This document shows positions 31,779-40,012 of a stretch of 40,483 nucleotides of DNA, one piece after another. The position numbers were made by a program, and so were the translations under genes. The notes under the pieces were generated by a model. That model saw only the letters and a program-made list of their open reading frames with translations. It did no database searches and had not been told where the DNA came from. Every line of letters begins with the position of its first letter. The stretch's first letter is position 1. Location: NCBI GenBank assembly GCA_002378125.1, contig DFRF01000171.1, positions 1 through 40,483 of the forward strand, written 5' to 3'. The stretch comes from Rhodospirillaceae bacterium UBA3470. Lineage in GTDB: Bacteria > Pseudomonadota > Alphaproteobacteria > Rhodospirillales > Casp-alpha2.

Positions 31779-32653
31779 GCTGACGCTCCCTTGCGCCGGA
31801 GTTTCACGGGCTCGTCCTCGATCACTGCGTGATCAGCGTCGTATTCTATGCGCTCAGACCCTGCCAAGGCGACGAACCGCTTGCCCCGAGAGCGACCAAT
31901 CAGGGTCAGCCCCACCTGACGCGCGAGATCCACCCCCCACGCGGTGAACCCGGACCGTGACGCAAGGATGGGGATACCCATCTGGACAGTCTTGATGACC
32001 ATCTCGGAGGTCAACCGGCCAGTGGTGTAGAAAATCTTGTTGTCGCCGCTGATCTTGTTCAGGAACATGTAGCCTGCAATCTTATCCACTGCGTTGTGGC
32101 GTCCCACGTCCTCCATATAAAGCAGTACGCGATCCGCCTGACACAGGACGCAACCGTGGATGGCCCCCGCCTCCAAGTAGAGGCTCGGCATGGTGTTGAT
32201 CTTCTTCACTAGCGCGTAAAGCCACGATGTCTTGATCCGGACGTCGGCCGACAATTGGGCATCCTTGAAACTTTCCATGACGTCGCCAAACACCGTGCCC
32301 TGCGCGCATCCGGACGTCAGCGTCTTTTTCTTCAGCTTGTCCTCGAAATCCGTCTCCGTAGCGGTCCGCACTACGACGGTTTCGATATCCTCTTCGTATT
32401 CGATTCCCGTCACTTCGTCATCGGGGCCGAGCATATTCTGGTTCACCAGGTAACCAATGGCCAGGTACTCGGGATAGTCACAGATAGTCATCATGGTGAC
32501 GATTTCGCGGGAATTCAGGAACAAGGTCAACGGTCGCTCCACGGTCACCGAGGTGGTTACGGGCTTGCCCTCGTGATCGATGCCCTCGACCCGTTCAGTG
32601 AGACGCGGATCCATCGGATCCGGCGCGACCAGCGTTTCCAATGTTTGGTTCAT
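31775..32653 (-). CDS. fdhD: Formate dehydrogenase accessory sulfurtransferase FdhD, atypical cysteine loop
   Basis: Protein of 292 residues from ATG 32653 (AGAGAG site; the longer frame from 32776 lacks support). FdhD delivers sulfur to the Mo/W of the bis-MGD cofactor, which is required for formate dehydrogenase activity. The family core includes ERPLTLFLNSREIVTMMTI, PEYLAIGYLV, EDVGRHNAVDKIAG and IFYTTGRLTSEMV. The flexible loop, usually CGVCG with two cysteines (Cys121/Cys124 in E. coli), reads TSGCAQG here with only Cys116. A new CVLC pair lies at 168/171. Both differences are seen directly. The start is divergent from tupB. First gene of the fdhD-mobA-DUF3305-DUF3306 operon. Confidence 0.9.
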   Translation of the reverse strand: MNQTLETLVAPDPMDPRLTERVEGIDHEGKPVTTSVTVERPLTLFLNSREIVTMMTICDYPEYLAIGYLVNQNMLGPDDEVTGIEYEEDIETVVVRTATETDFEDKLKKKTLTSGCAQGTVFGDVMESFKDAQLSADVRIKTSWLYALVKKINTMPSLYLEAGAIHGCVLCQADRVLLYMEDVGRHNAVDKIAGYMFLNKISGDNKIFYTTGRLTSEMVIKTVQMGIPILASRSGFTAWGVDLARQVGLTLIGRSRGKRFVALAGSERIEYDADHAVIEDEPVKLRRKGASA

Positions 32654-32813
32654 GATGCTCTCTTCACGACGGCGGTCTCCCTGATATCTGGGAAGGTATG
32701 ATGTCGATCCAAGGCCGCTCATGCAAGCGAACGCCGCCCCGCCATCAGAGCCAAAGCCTTTGCCAAAGGCGAACACCTATGCTTGAAAGGGCTCGAACGC
32801 AGTATCGGAACGG
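32654..32813. promoter_or_regulatory. Divergent promoter region fdhD / tupB
   Basis: A 160-bp gap with divergent genes. It includes a perfect 6-bp hairpin, GCCTTT-GCC-AAAGGC, at 32756-32770, about 40 bp before tupB. No good match to a Moco/Tuco riboswitch or to a ModE palindrome was seen. A shared regulator for tungstate uptake and FdhD would fit here, but nothing more can be shown from the sequence. Confidence 0.4.
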
Positions 32814-33524
32814 ATGTTCATGAACGACATCAGCGACGCTTTCGCTGCGGCCTTTGCCATGGTCGCCGGGTTTGACAAGGACCTGGCAGAAATTGTTGGT
32901 CTGTCCCTCGAGGTCAGTCTGTCCGCAGTGTTCATCGCCGCCGTGATCGGGTTACCACTGGGGGCGGCGACGGCGCTGTTTCGTTTCCCGGGCCGGAAGG
33001 TCATCATCGTCTTACTGAATGCCTTCATGGGCCTACCGCCGGTGGTGGTCGGCCTCATTGTCTACCTGCTGCTTAGCCGCGCTGGCCCTTTCGGAGTGCT
33101 GGGACTGTTGTTCACGCCAACGGCGATGATCATCGCCCAGGTCATTCTGGTAACGCCAATCATCGCGTCCCTGACCCGCCAGGTGATAGAGGATCTGTGG
33201 CGCGAGTACGAAGAGCAAATGCGCTCTCTGGGCGCCGGCCCGGTTCGCTCGCTCACGGCACTGCTTTGGGATGCTCGGTTCTCGCTACTCACCGCGATCC
33301 TGGCCGGCTTCGGCCGGGCCAGCGCCGAGGTCGGCGCGGTAATGATCGTCGGCGGCAACATCGATCATGCCACCCGGGTGATGACCACGGCCATTGCGCT
33401 GGAGGTTTCTAGAGGCGATCTGGCCCTCGCGCTTGGATTGGGTCTGATCCTTCTGGTGCTGTCCACCTGCGTCAACGGCGCAGCGTTCCTGATCCGGGAC
33501 GCCGCGCAAAAGCGGCATGCGTAA
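32814..33524 (+). CDS. tupB: Tungstate ABC transporter permease TupB
   Basis: Integral membrane protein of 236 residues with about five hydrophobic helices and the cytoplasmic coupling (EAA-like) region YEEQMRSLGAGPVRSLTALL. SAEVGAVMIVGGNIDHATRV and LLNAFMGLPPVVVGLIVYLL are typical of TupB/WtpB-like permeases rather than of ModB. Start at 32814, or ATG 32820 two codons later. It is the first gene of tupBCA and is divergent from fdhD. A tungstate-specific system beside formate dehydrogenases suggests that one or both enzymes use tungsten. The specificity call rests on family resemblance and on the TupA partner. Confidence 0.88.
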   Translation: MFMNDISDAFAAAFAMVAGFDKDLAEIVGLSLEVSLSAVFIAAVIGLPLGAATALFRFPGRKVIIVLLNAFMGLPPVVVGLIVYLLLSRAGPFGVLGLLFTPTAMIIAQVILVTPIIASLTRQVIEDLWREYEEQMRSLGAGPVRSLTALLWDARFSLLTAILAGFGRASAEVGAVMIVGGNIDHATRVMTTAIALEVSRGDLALALGLGLILLVLSTCVNGAAFLIRDAAQKRHA

Positions 33525-34323
33525 TCCCATGGATCCACGTGCTGATATCCTGCCCCTAGTCCTTGACGACGTCTCCTTTGAGATCAACGGCATGCGCCTG
33601 ATCAAGGATCTCAGTTGCACTTTCGAGGCCGGGCCACGGACGGCCATCATCGGCCCGAACGGCGCCGGGAAAAGCCTGTTCCTGCGGCTCTGCCACGGCC
33701 TGCTAACGCCGAGCGCCGGAACCATCCGCTGGGCTGGACCGGATGGCGCCGATCCAGTGGCGGCGCAAGCCATGGTGTTTCAACGTCCCATCATGCTGCG
33801 CCGATCTGTCGCAGCGAACGTGGATTTCGCCCTGAAACTCAGAAACCACGGAAAACCCGACCGAACCGCGATCATCGACGAGGTCCTCGGCCGGTGTGGC
33901 CTCCGCCGCCTGAAGGACAACCCGGCCCGTGTGCTATCCTTTGGTGAACAGCAGAAGCTCGCCCTCGCCCGAGCCTGGGCCCTGAAGCCGCAAGTCCTGT
34001 TCCTGGACGAGCCGACGGCCAGCCTGGATCCAGCCGCCACCCATGCAGTGGAGGAAATCGTGCAGGCCATTCACCACGAGGGAACGCGGATCATCATGAC
34101 CACGCACGATTTGGGTCAGGCCCGTCGGCTCGCCGATGAGATAATTTTCCTACACAGGGGTCGTATGCTCGAACACGCGCCGACCGAGACGTTCTTCACT
34201 GAGCCCAAGAACGACCTCGCCCAGGCCTTTGTTAAAGGTGAATTGCTTTGGTGGAAACTAGGTAAAGACAACCGGCGCGCTGGCGGATACGAGGTTGACA
34301 AGGCACCGCGACGCCGAAATTGA
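33517..34323 (+). CDS. tupC: Tungstate ABC transporter ATP-binding protein TupC
   Basis: ABC ATPase of 268 residues with Walker A GPNGAGKSLF (near residue 46), a Q-loop in AMVFQRPIMLRRS, signature LSFGEQQKLALARAWALK, Walker B VLFLDEPTASLD and the H-loop in IIMTTHDLGQARRLADE. Single-copy ATPases of this sort pair as a dimer with TupB. A second in-frame ATG at 33529 is an alternative start; the 33517 start overlaps tupB by 8 bp. The last bases overlap the maximal tupA reading frame, indicating one transcript. Confidence 0.92.
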   Translation: MRNPMDPRADILPLVLDDVSFEINGMRLIKDLSCTFEAGPRTAIIGPNGAGKSLFLRLCHGLLTPSAGTIRWAGPDGADPVAAQAMVFQRPIMLRRSVAANVDFALKLRNHGKPDRTAIIDEVLGRCGLRRLKDNPARVLSFGEQQKLALARAWALKPQVLFLDEPTASLDPAATHAVEEIVQAIHHEGTRIIMTTHDLGQARRLADEIIFLHRGRMLEHAPTETFFTEPKNDLAQAFVKGELLWWKLGKDNRRAGGYEVDKAPRRRN

Positions 34324-34382
34324 CAACCCGCAACCCGGTTACTAAGCAGGCAGGTAGCGATTTCTTTTTAGAAGGAATACCC

Positions 34383-35228
34383 ATGGTACCGGTGCCGCCA
34401 ACCCATCGCATTCGCACGACGCTGATTGCCGCGCTGGTTGTATTCTTTAGCAGTTTTGAGGGCTCTGCAACCGACCGCTTCATCACAGTCGCCTCAACCA
34501 CCTCAACCCGCAACTCCGGTCTATACAACCACATCCTACCACTGTTCACCGAAGCAACGGGAGTGACGGCCAGGGTCGTCGCTGTCGGCACAGGTCAAGC
34601 CATCCGTCTGGCCAAGGCTGGCGATGCCGACGTCCTATTCGTGCACCATCGACCATCCGAAGAAGCTTTCGTGAGGAAAGGCTTCGGCGTCAAGCGCTAC
34701 GATGTCATGTATAACGATTTCGTAATAGTTGGCCCTAAGGCGGACCCCGCCGGTGCGGCCAAACAGAATGCCGCCGCCGCTGCCCTGACGGCCATCGCCA
34801 AGGCCAATTGGCCGTTTACGTCGCGCGGAGACGACAGCGGCACCCACAAAAAGGAGATGCGGCTATGGCGCGCGGCGGGCGTCAATACGGCCAAGTCGGC
34901 TGGTGAATGGTACCGGGAGACCGGATCGGGTATGGGCGCTACGCTTAACACGGCCTCAGCGATGAACGCCTATGCACTGACCGATCGCGCCACCTGGCTA
35001 AAATTTGCGAACAAAGGAGAATTGACGATCGTCAACGAAGGGGACAAGAGTTTGTTCAACCCTTATGGTGTTATTCTCGTAAATCCGAAAAAACATCCCC
35101 ATACCAAAGTCAAGAACGGCCAAGCCTTCATAAATTGGCTGATCTCGGATGCCGGGCAACGAGCTATCGCCGCCTACGAAATTAACGGCCAACAGGCCTT
35201 TTTTCCAAACGTCAAAGCCGCCAACTGA
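34383..35228 (+). CDS. tupA: Tungstate-binding periplasmic protein TupA
   Basis: Solute-binding protein of about 281 residues with a Sec-type signal (MVPVPPTHRIRTTLIAALVV, cleavage near SFEGSA). The mature part starts FITVASTTSTRNSGLYNHIL, where the TTS stretch is the oxyanion-binding loop of TupA, followed by VVAVGTGQAIRLAKAGDADV, LFVHHRPSEEAFV and RYDVMYNDFVIVGP. These match the TupA/WtpA-like group that binds tungstate with very high affinity. ATG 34383 has GAAGGA 6 nt upstream and begins the signal; an in-frame start at 34320 overlaps tupC but places the signal too far inside. Last gene of tupBCA. Confidence 0.92.
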   Translation: MVPVPPTHRIRTTLIAALVVFFSSFEGSATDRFITVASTTSTRNSGLYNHILPLFTEATGVTARVVAVGTGQAIRLAKAGDADVLFVHHRPSEEAFVRKGFGVKRYDVMYNDFVIVGPKADPAGAAKQNAAAAALTAIAKANWPFTSRGDDSGTHKKEMRLWRAAGVNTAKSAGEWYRETGSGMGATLNTASAMNAYALTDRATWLKFANKGELTIVNEGDKSLFNPYGVILVNPKKHPHTKVKNGQAFINWLISDAGQRAIAAYEINGQQAFFPNVKAAN

Positions 35229-35556
35229 CATCGGTCGGCGATTGGCAAGATATTCCGTCGGAGGGATCAATTGCAGCGTAGCGCCTTCGCCGGACACGCT
35301 GGTTAAAACCAAGATTGTGGGGTTCAACCCGGTCTGGGTTTCACCAAGTAGACGCCAACCCCTTGCCATCTTGGGTCCGTGCTTACGGATTACTAATTTG
35401 GGTGAACGGCTCAAACAATCCGATTCAAATCCTCGAGTGGAATGCAGATCACCATATCGGCCACTGAAAGGCACGATCGGATTCGTGAGCATTTGCAGCA
35501 TGACGCTCTGGTGGCGACCTAACCCCAGCTGAGTGTTGAAATTTGCACGTACCGTA
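35229..35556. other. Intergenic region after tupA with no recognised gene
   Basis: About 330 bp between convergent tupA and the DUF1330 gene. Open frames run through it on both strands (minus 34998-35666, overlapping tupA in antisense; plus 35149-35532), neither of which matches a family I know. The minus-strand frame has protein-like stretches (WRLLGETQTGLNPTILVL; GEGATLQLIPPTEYLANRR). It could be a diverged gene remnant, but the antisense overlap with tupA argues against an intact gene. Confidence 0.35.
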
Positions 35557-35844
35557 TCAGATTCCGTCGACAAGAACGGCATTGGTATGCGCGGCCTTGT
35601 GACGGAGCGCCATCGGCCCTTTGTAATCCTCAGACCCGTGCCAAGCCTTGGCGCTAACCATATCATTGAACTTCAGTACCACGCATCGCGGGGCCGGCCA
35701 TTCACCCTCCAGGATTTCCATATCACCGCCACGGACCAGATATTCGCCGCCGTATTTGGCGATGGTCGCCGGTACCTGCTCGCGATACTGGGCATAGGTC
35801 TCTTCATCACTCACCGTGACCTGCACAATCACATAGGCCGCCAT
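35557..35844 (-). CDS. DUF1330 domain protein
   Basis: Small ferredoxin-like-fold protein of 95 residues: MAAYVIVQVTVSDEETYAQY, REQVPATIAKYGGEYLVRGG, DMEILEGEWPAPRCVVLKFN and AWHGSEDYKGPMALRHKAAH. This is the DUF1330 pattern of dimeric alpha-beta barrel proteins with no established catalytic role. ATG 35844 has a strong AGGAGGAACG site. It is divergent from the tautomerase-like gene and not clearly linked to the formate genes. Confidence 0.88.
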   Translation of the reverse strand: MAAYVIVQVTVSDEETYAQYREQVPATIAKYGGEYLVRGGDMEILEGEWPAPRCVVLKFNDMVSAKAWHGSEDYKGPMALRHKAAHTNAVLVDGI

Positions 35845-36049
35845 ATTCGTTCCTCCTATTACTTACAATTGGGCCGTATCATCCGTTTGGCCGCACATTT
35901 ACATATTCAGGATAGGCGCCCAGCGCACGTGGGCAAGGGCGAGATTTACCGCCAAGATTCATGCCGCAGCGGTCCTGTGCCGGGCTACGCGCGCTTGTAA
36001 CCATGAGGATGCTAAGATAGATGTCTTGGCGAAACAGGGACACCCGTTG

Positions 36050-36400
36050 ATGCCTTCATTGACCTTGCACGTGGACAAAACATTAGCTGACGAAAGGCTC
36101 ACACCCGAGACTATTCGAGGCCTGGGTCACGACCTTGAGGCCGCAGTCTTGTGCCATTTGAAGCCTGCCTCCAAAGCCTTCCAGTTCGACCTCATCGTCT
36201 GTGAGATCTGTGGCCCCACCTACCCAGTTTCCATGTCCTTGCACTTCCGGGCGACCGAGGCGCGGGGCGAACCAGTTGTCATGGCATGCCTGCAGCAAAT
36301 TGCCACTGCCATCGCCGACCATTTGGGCGCCGGCGCGCGGTTGCGGGCCTTTGCCGTTGACCAGAGCAGTCTGTTCTCCCTAGACCACAAAATCTCATGA
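36050..36400 (+). CDS. Small tautomerase-superfamily-like protein
   Basis: 116 residues. The N-terminus, MPSLTLHVDKTLADERLTPE, has Pro directly after Met as in tautomerases, and the layout (two beta-alpha units, ending near LRAFAVDQSSLFSLDHKIS) resembles the 5-carboxymethyl-2-hydroxymuconate isomerase type. The similarity is by eye and weak. A longer frame starts at TTG 36026, but ATG 36050 puts Pro in the reactive position and has AGGGA about 9 nt upstream. It lies 150 bp before the polyferredoxin gene on the same strand. It may be an unrelated small isomerase. Confidence 0.5.
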   Translation: MPSLTLHVDKTLADERLTPETIRGLGHDLEAAVLCHLKPASKAFQFDLIVCEICGPTYPVSMSLHFRATEARGEPVVMACLQQIATAIADHLGAGARLRAFAVDQSSLFSLDHKIS

Positions 36401-36571
36401 GCCGGTTCGCCCGTTCGCAACATAGGTAGTTTCCACCATGGAAGCTGCACGGTGAACGAGAGCGACCGCCTCACGCAGCCGACCAGCGGCGTTCATATTT
36501 TGCGAACAAAGTCCGTGACACACCTTAAGCATTACGTGTAACAAAAATGTGTGGGGAGGGACGGTGCGCCA
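36401..36571 (+). promoter_or_regulatory. Upstream region of the polyferredoxin-moaA unit with inverted TTGCGAAC boxes
   Basis: GTTCGCAA at 36413-36420 and its exact inverse TTGCGAAC at 36500-36507 lie 79 bp apart before the polyferredoxin start. The same core occurs three times in the promoter region of the periplasmic formate dehydrogenase operon. GGGGAGGG at 36553-36560 is the likely ribosome site. Confidence 0.4.
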
Positions 36572-38671
36572 ATGCGCCGCCGCTGTTGTATGAAAGCTAA
36601 CAACAAAAAGATCCTGATTTGCAATTGCGAGGGCACCATGGCCATGGACCCAGACGGGGTGGCCAGGGCACTTGGCAGTGAGGCCGAGCCCATCAGTCAA
36701 CTGTGTCGTGCCCAATTGGAAGTCTTTGAGGATGAGGCAAAACGTCATGACGACGTGATCGTAGCCTGCACCCAGGAAGCCCCAATATTCCTGGAAGCCA
36801 CAGAAGGTCTTGGCGACGACGCACCAGCCCTCCGATTCTGTAATATCCGAGAGAAGGCCGGCTGGTGTCGTGAGGCACCAGGCGGCGCGTCGGCCAACCT
36901 GACGGCCAAGATGGCAGCGCTACTCAACGAGGCAACACTCAATATTCCTGAAACGCGTTCTGTCACCATGGTATCCAACGGTACCGTGTTAGTTTTAGGC
37001 ACAGGGCAATTGGCCATGGATGCGTCGGGGAAATTGGCAGAACGAATGGACGTCACCGTCGTACTTGGAGGCGCCGGCGAGGTGATCGCGCCCAGAGTGA
37101 TGGATTTCCCCGTTTTTCGGGGCCAGGTCACCGGAGCCACGGGATATCTTGGCGCCTTTGAAGTGAATATCTCCGAATCAGCCCCGGCTTCGCCATCCCA
37201 TCGAAACGGTCTGGATTTCTGCGGCGGCGGGCAACCAGGGGTTATCGAATGCGACCTGATATTGGACCTTCGCGGCGCGAGACCGTTGTTCAACGCGCCT
37301 GAAAAGCGCGACGGTTACTTCAACCCCGAACCGGGCAATCCGGCGGCGGTAGCAGAAACCCTATTGACCATGACCGACATGGTCGGCGAGTTCGAGAAAC
37401 CCCGCTACGTGGATTACGACCCAGACATATGCGCCCACGCGCGCAATGAAATTACCGGATGTACGAAATGCCTCGATGCCTGTCCCACCGGTGCCATCAC
37501 GCCGGACGGCGACAAGGTCGCCTATGACCCCTATATCTGCGCGGGCTGCGGAAACTGCGCGAGCATTTGCCCCACCGGCGCGGCGAAATACGCAATGCCA
37601 GCCGGCGATGCGCTGCACGAACGGCTTCGCCAAGTCCTAACCACCTACCGGCTGTCCGGCGGCAAAAACCCAGTTGTGCTGATCCACGATACCGCCTGGG
37701 GAGAGGACATGATTTCGGCCATTGCGCGGGCCGGTGGCGGGCTGCCCGCCAACGTTCTGCCCTTCGCGGTCAATCAGGTCACCCTGACGGGGGTCGAAAC
37801 GCTGTTAGTCGCCAGCGCCTACGGTGCCCAGCACACATGTATCCTGGCCGGCCCCTCGAAGATCGACGAACTGGTCGAGGTCCGCGCTGGCATCTCCCTG
37901 GCAAACCATATTCTTGAGGGCATCGGGTATGGGTCCGGCCGCTTTCAACTCATCGACACCGTCGATCCGGACGTGGTCGAGACCACACTTTATGACCTAG
38001 ATGTCCGACCCAGTATGCCGGCCGCCGAGTTCCTGGCCATGGGCCGCAAGCGTTCAGTCATGAACCAAGCTTTACAAGCCTTGCACGTGGCGGCACCCAA
38101 CGCCGTGGATGTCCTAGCGCTCCCCGACGGCGCGCCCTTTGGCGCCGTCCAGGTGAATGTAGAAAGCTGCACACTCTGCCTTGCCTGTGTCGGCGCCTGT
38201 CCAACGGGGGCCATGAAGGACAACCCGGACATGCCTCAGCTATCATTCAACGAAGAGAGCTGCGTACAGTGCGGGCTCTGCCGCAACACCTGCCCAGAGA
38301 AGGTCATCAGCCTGACGCCACAAATCAGCTTCCTGGAGACGGCCCGCAGTCATCAGGTTGTGAAAGCGGAAGAACCATTCGAGTGCGTCCGCTGCGGCAA
38401 GGCCTTCGGTGCGAAATCGACAATCGAGCACATGGTCTCAAAGCTGGAAGGCCACACCATGTTCGCTGACGATAAGGCGTTGAACCGCCTCAAGATGTGT
38501 GAAGATTGCCGCATAATCGCCATGATGGAAGACGATCCGCAGCCCTTCCAGCACGGCGCCGTGCCGGTGCCACGCACCACGGACGACTATCTCCAGGAAC
38601 GCGAAGAACTCCGCGCCCAAGCTGTCGCCGACATGAAGTCCAAAGGCCTGGATGTCAACGATGATAGCTGA
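36572..38671 (+). CDS. Large multi-[4Fe-4S] polyferredoxin, FDH-associated
   Basis: Protein of about 699 residues. It begins with a KKILICNCEGTM segment and an HdrA-like N-terminal half (CTQEAPIFLEA, TVVLGGAGEVIAPRVMDF). Two ferredoxin pairs follow: CTKCLDACPTGAI with CAGCGNCASICPTGA near the middle, and CTLCLACVGACPTGAM with CVQCGLCRNTCPEKVI near residue 530-590. A final ECVRCGKAFGAKS...CEDC site may bind metal. That makes at least four [4Fe-4S] clusters. Such proteins accompany DUF3305/3306, FdhD and Tat-exported FDH genes; they are probably electron carriers or assembly factors in the cytoplasm, no activity known. ATG 36572 has GGGGAGGG upstream; ATG 36590 and GTG 36551 are alternatives. 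It leads into moaA. Confidence 0.85.
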   Translation: MRRRCCMKANNKKILICNCEGTMAMDPDGVARALGSEAEPISQLCRAQLEVFEDEAKRHDDVIVACTQEAPIFLEATEGLGDDAPALRFCNIREKAGWCREAPGGASANLTAKMAALLNEATLNIPETRSVTMVSNGTVLVLGTGQLAMDASGKLAERMDVTVVLGGAGEVIAPRVMDFPVFRGQVTGATGYLGAFEVNISESAPASPSHRNGLDFCGGGQPGVIECDLILDLRGARPLFNAPEKRDGYFNPEPGNPAAVAETLLTMTDMVGEFEKPRYVDYDPDICAHARNEITGCTKCLDACPTGAITPDGDKVAYDPYICAGCGNCASICPTGAAKYAMPAGDALHERLRQVLTTYRLSGGKNPVVLIHDTAWGEDMISAIARAGGGLPANVLPFAVNQVTLTGVETLLVASAYGAQHTCILAGPSKIDELVEVRAGISLANHILEGIGYGSGRFQLIDTVDPDVVETTLYDLDVRPSMPAAEFLAMGRKRSVMNQALQALHVAAPNAVDVLALPDGAPFGAVQVNVESCTLCLACVGACPTGAMKDNPDMPQLSFNEESCVQCGLCRNTCPEKVISLTPQISFLETARSHQVVKAEEPFECVRCGKAFGAKSTIEHMVSKLEGHTMFADDKALNRLKMCEDCRIIAMMEDDPQPFQHGAVPVPRTTDDYLQEREELRAQAVADMKSKGLDVNDDS

Positions 38672-38780
38672 AACCGACAAAGCCCGCAGAACTTTGAGGG
38701 CGACAAGCAACGGCCAAATGTCTAAATATGAGGGGTCCGGTGGCCGACGTATCCCCGGGCGACAGTATGGGGACAAAAAC

Positions 38781-39779
38781 GTGACGGAAATGATCGACCC
38801 CTTCGGACGCCATGTGAGCTATCTGCGCATCTCGGTGACAGATCGCTGTGATTTCCGCTGCCATTATTGCATGTCCGAGGACATGACTTTCCTGCCAAAA
38901 ACAGATGTCCTGTCCCTTGAGGAATTGGATCGGCTGTGTTCTGCCTTTGTCCGCAAAGGGGTCAAGAAGCTCCGCATCACCGGCGGAGAACCGCTGGTCC
39001 GGCGCAATATCATTTCGCTCTTCCGCAACCTGGGCCGGCATTTGGAAACGGGCGCACTGGAGGAGCTAACGCTGACAACCAACGGCAGTCAGTTGGCCAG
39101 GTATGCAGACGAGCTTTATGATTGCGGCGTGAGGCGCATTAACGTCTCCGTTGACACCCTTGACCCCATAAAATTCCAGCAAATCACCCGCTGGGGCAAA
39201 TTGAACAAGGTTCTGGACGGCATTGCCGCGGCCAAAGCCGCCGGCCTAGCCATTAAAATCAACGCCGTCGCACTGAAGGATTTCAATGAGCCCGAACTCG
39301 ACAGCATGCTCAAATGGTGCGGCGACGAAGGATACGATCTGACCCTCATCGAGACCATGCCCATGGGTGATATTGGCGGCGACCGTATCGACCAGTACCT
39401 TCCGTTGTCCACCGTCCGCGAGCGGCTTGAAAAGAACTGGTCCCTGACGGACATTCCCTTCAGGACCGGTGGACCCGCGCGTTATGTGGAGGTTCACGAG
39501 ACCGGCCGCAAGCTTGGGTTTATTACGCCCCTGACCCATAATTTTTGCGAAAGCTGCAACCGTGTGCGGCTGACCTGTACGGGCACGCTGTACATGTGCC
39601 TGGGTCAGGATGATGCAGCCGATCTGCGCGAACCGCTCCGCGCCTCCGAAGGCGATCAGGCACTTGAGGCCGCCATCGATGAGGCGATAGGACGCAAACC
39701 AAAAGGCCATGACTTCGTCATCGAACGCGGCCGCTCCGGACCCGCCGTGGCCAGACACATGAGTGTTACGGGCGGCTGA
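38781..39779 (+). CDS. moaA: GTP 3',8-cyclase MoaA
   Basis: Radical-SAM enzyme of about 332 residues that starts molybdopterin synthesis by rearranging GTP. The SAM cluster ligands are Cys23, Cys27 and Cys30 in DRCDFRCHYCM, and the second C-terminal [4Fe-4S] site is in NFCESCNRVRLTCTG. RITGGEPLVRRN and LTTNGSQLARYADEL are standard. The protein ends in Gly-Gly (VTGG), the usual MoaA tail. GTG 38781 is chosen by homology (IDPFGRHVSYLRIS follows at once) and by GGGGA 7 nt upstream. Longer starts (ATG 38652, 38661 or 38718) would overlap or follow the polyferredoxin stop and add a non-conserved leader. It probably feeds the FDH cofactor. Confidence 0.93.
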   Translation: MTEMIDPFGRHVSYLRISVTDRCDFRCHYCMSEDMTFLPKTDVLSLEELDRLCSAFVRKGVKKLRITGGEPLVRRNIISLFRNLGRHLETGALEELTLTTNGSQLARYADELYDCGVRRINVSVDTLDPIKFQQITRWGKLNKVLDGIAAAKAAGLAIKINAVALKDFNEPELDSMLKWCGDEGYDLTLIETMPMGDIGGDRIDQYLPLSTVRERLEKNWSLTDIPFRTGGPARYVEVHETGRKLGFITPLTHNFCESCNRVRLTCTGTLYMCLGQDDAADLREPLRASEGDQALEAAIDEAIGRKPKGHDFVIERGRSGPAVARHMSVTGG

Positions 39780-39788
39780 CCTCCCATC

Positions 39789-39802
39789 CGCCCTACTGGG
39801 CG
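39789..39802 (+). terminator. Weak hairpin after moaA
   Basis: CGCCC-TACT-GGGCG, 5 bp perfect, 10 bp past the moaA stop, followed by TTCCGCCGG, with no T-run. The remaining gap to 40012 shows no gene I can support. Confidence 0.3.
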
Positions 39803-40012
39803 TTCCGCCGGTTGCGTGGTTTCAGGGATTACTGCAAATGGTGCTCCTAGGCGATGAGCCGACAGTTGAGATCGCGTTGCTGCTATTCCCACTGCCGTGA
39901 CAAAGACTAAGGCATCCCGCTTACGCTGGCGCGCGGCGGATCGCCCAAACGCTGAGGCCCACGCCGGCTGGCTTGCGTTTGCCGCTCACGCATTTCATCC
40001 GGCCTACCAAAT

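Noticed and set aside
32654..32813. Moco/Tuco riboswitch before tupB or fdhD
   Set aside because: I looked for the conserved riboswitch core and found no convincing match; only a 6-bp hairpin is present.
35410..35450. tRNA-like T-arm (GATTCAAATCC)
   Set aside because: No matching acceptor, D or anticodon arms around it.
34998..35666. 222-codon minus-strand frame overlapping tupA
   Set aside because: Overlaps 230 bp of a confident gene in antisense; kept only as a note on the intergenic part.
39803..40012. Possible short gene in the gap after moaA
   Set aside because: Only frames under 30 codons, without ribosome site or motif.
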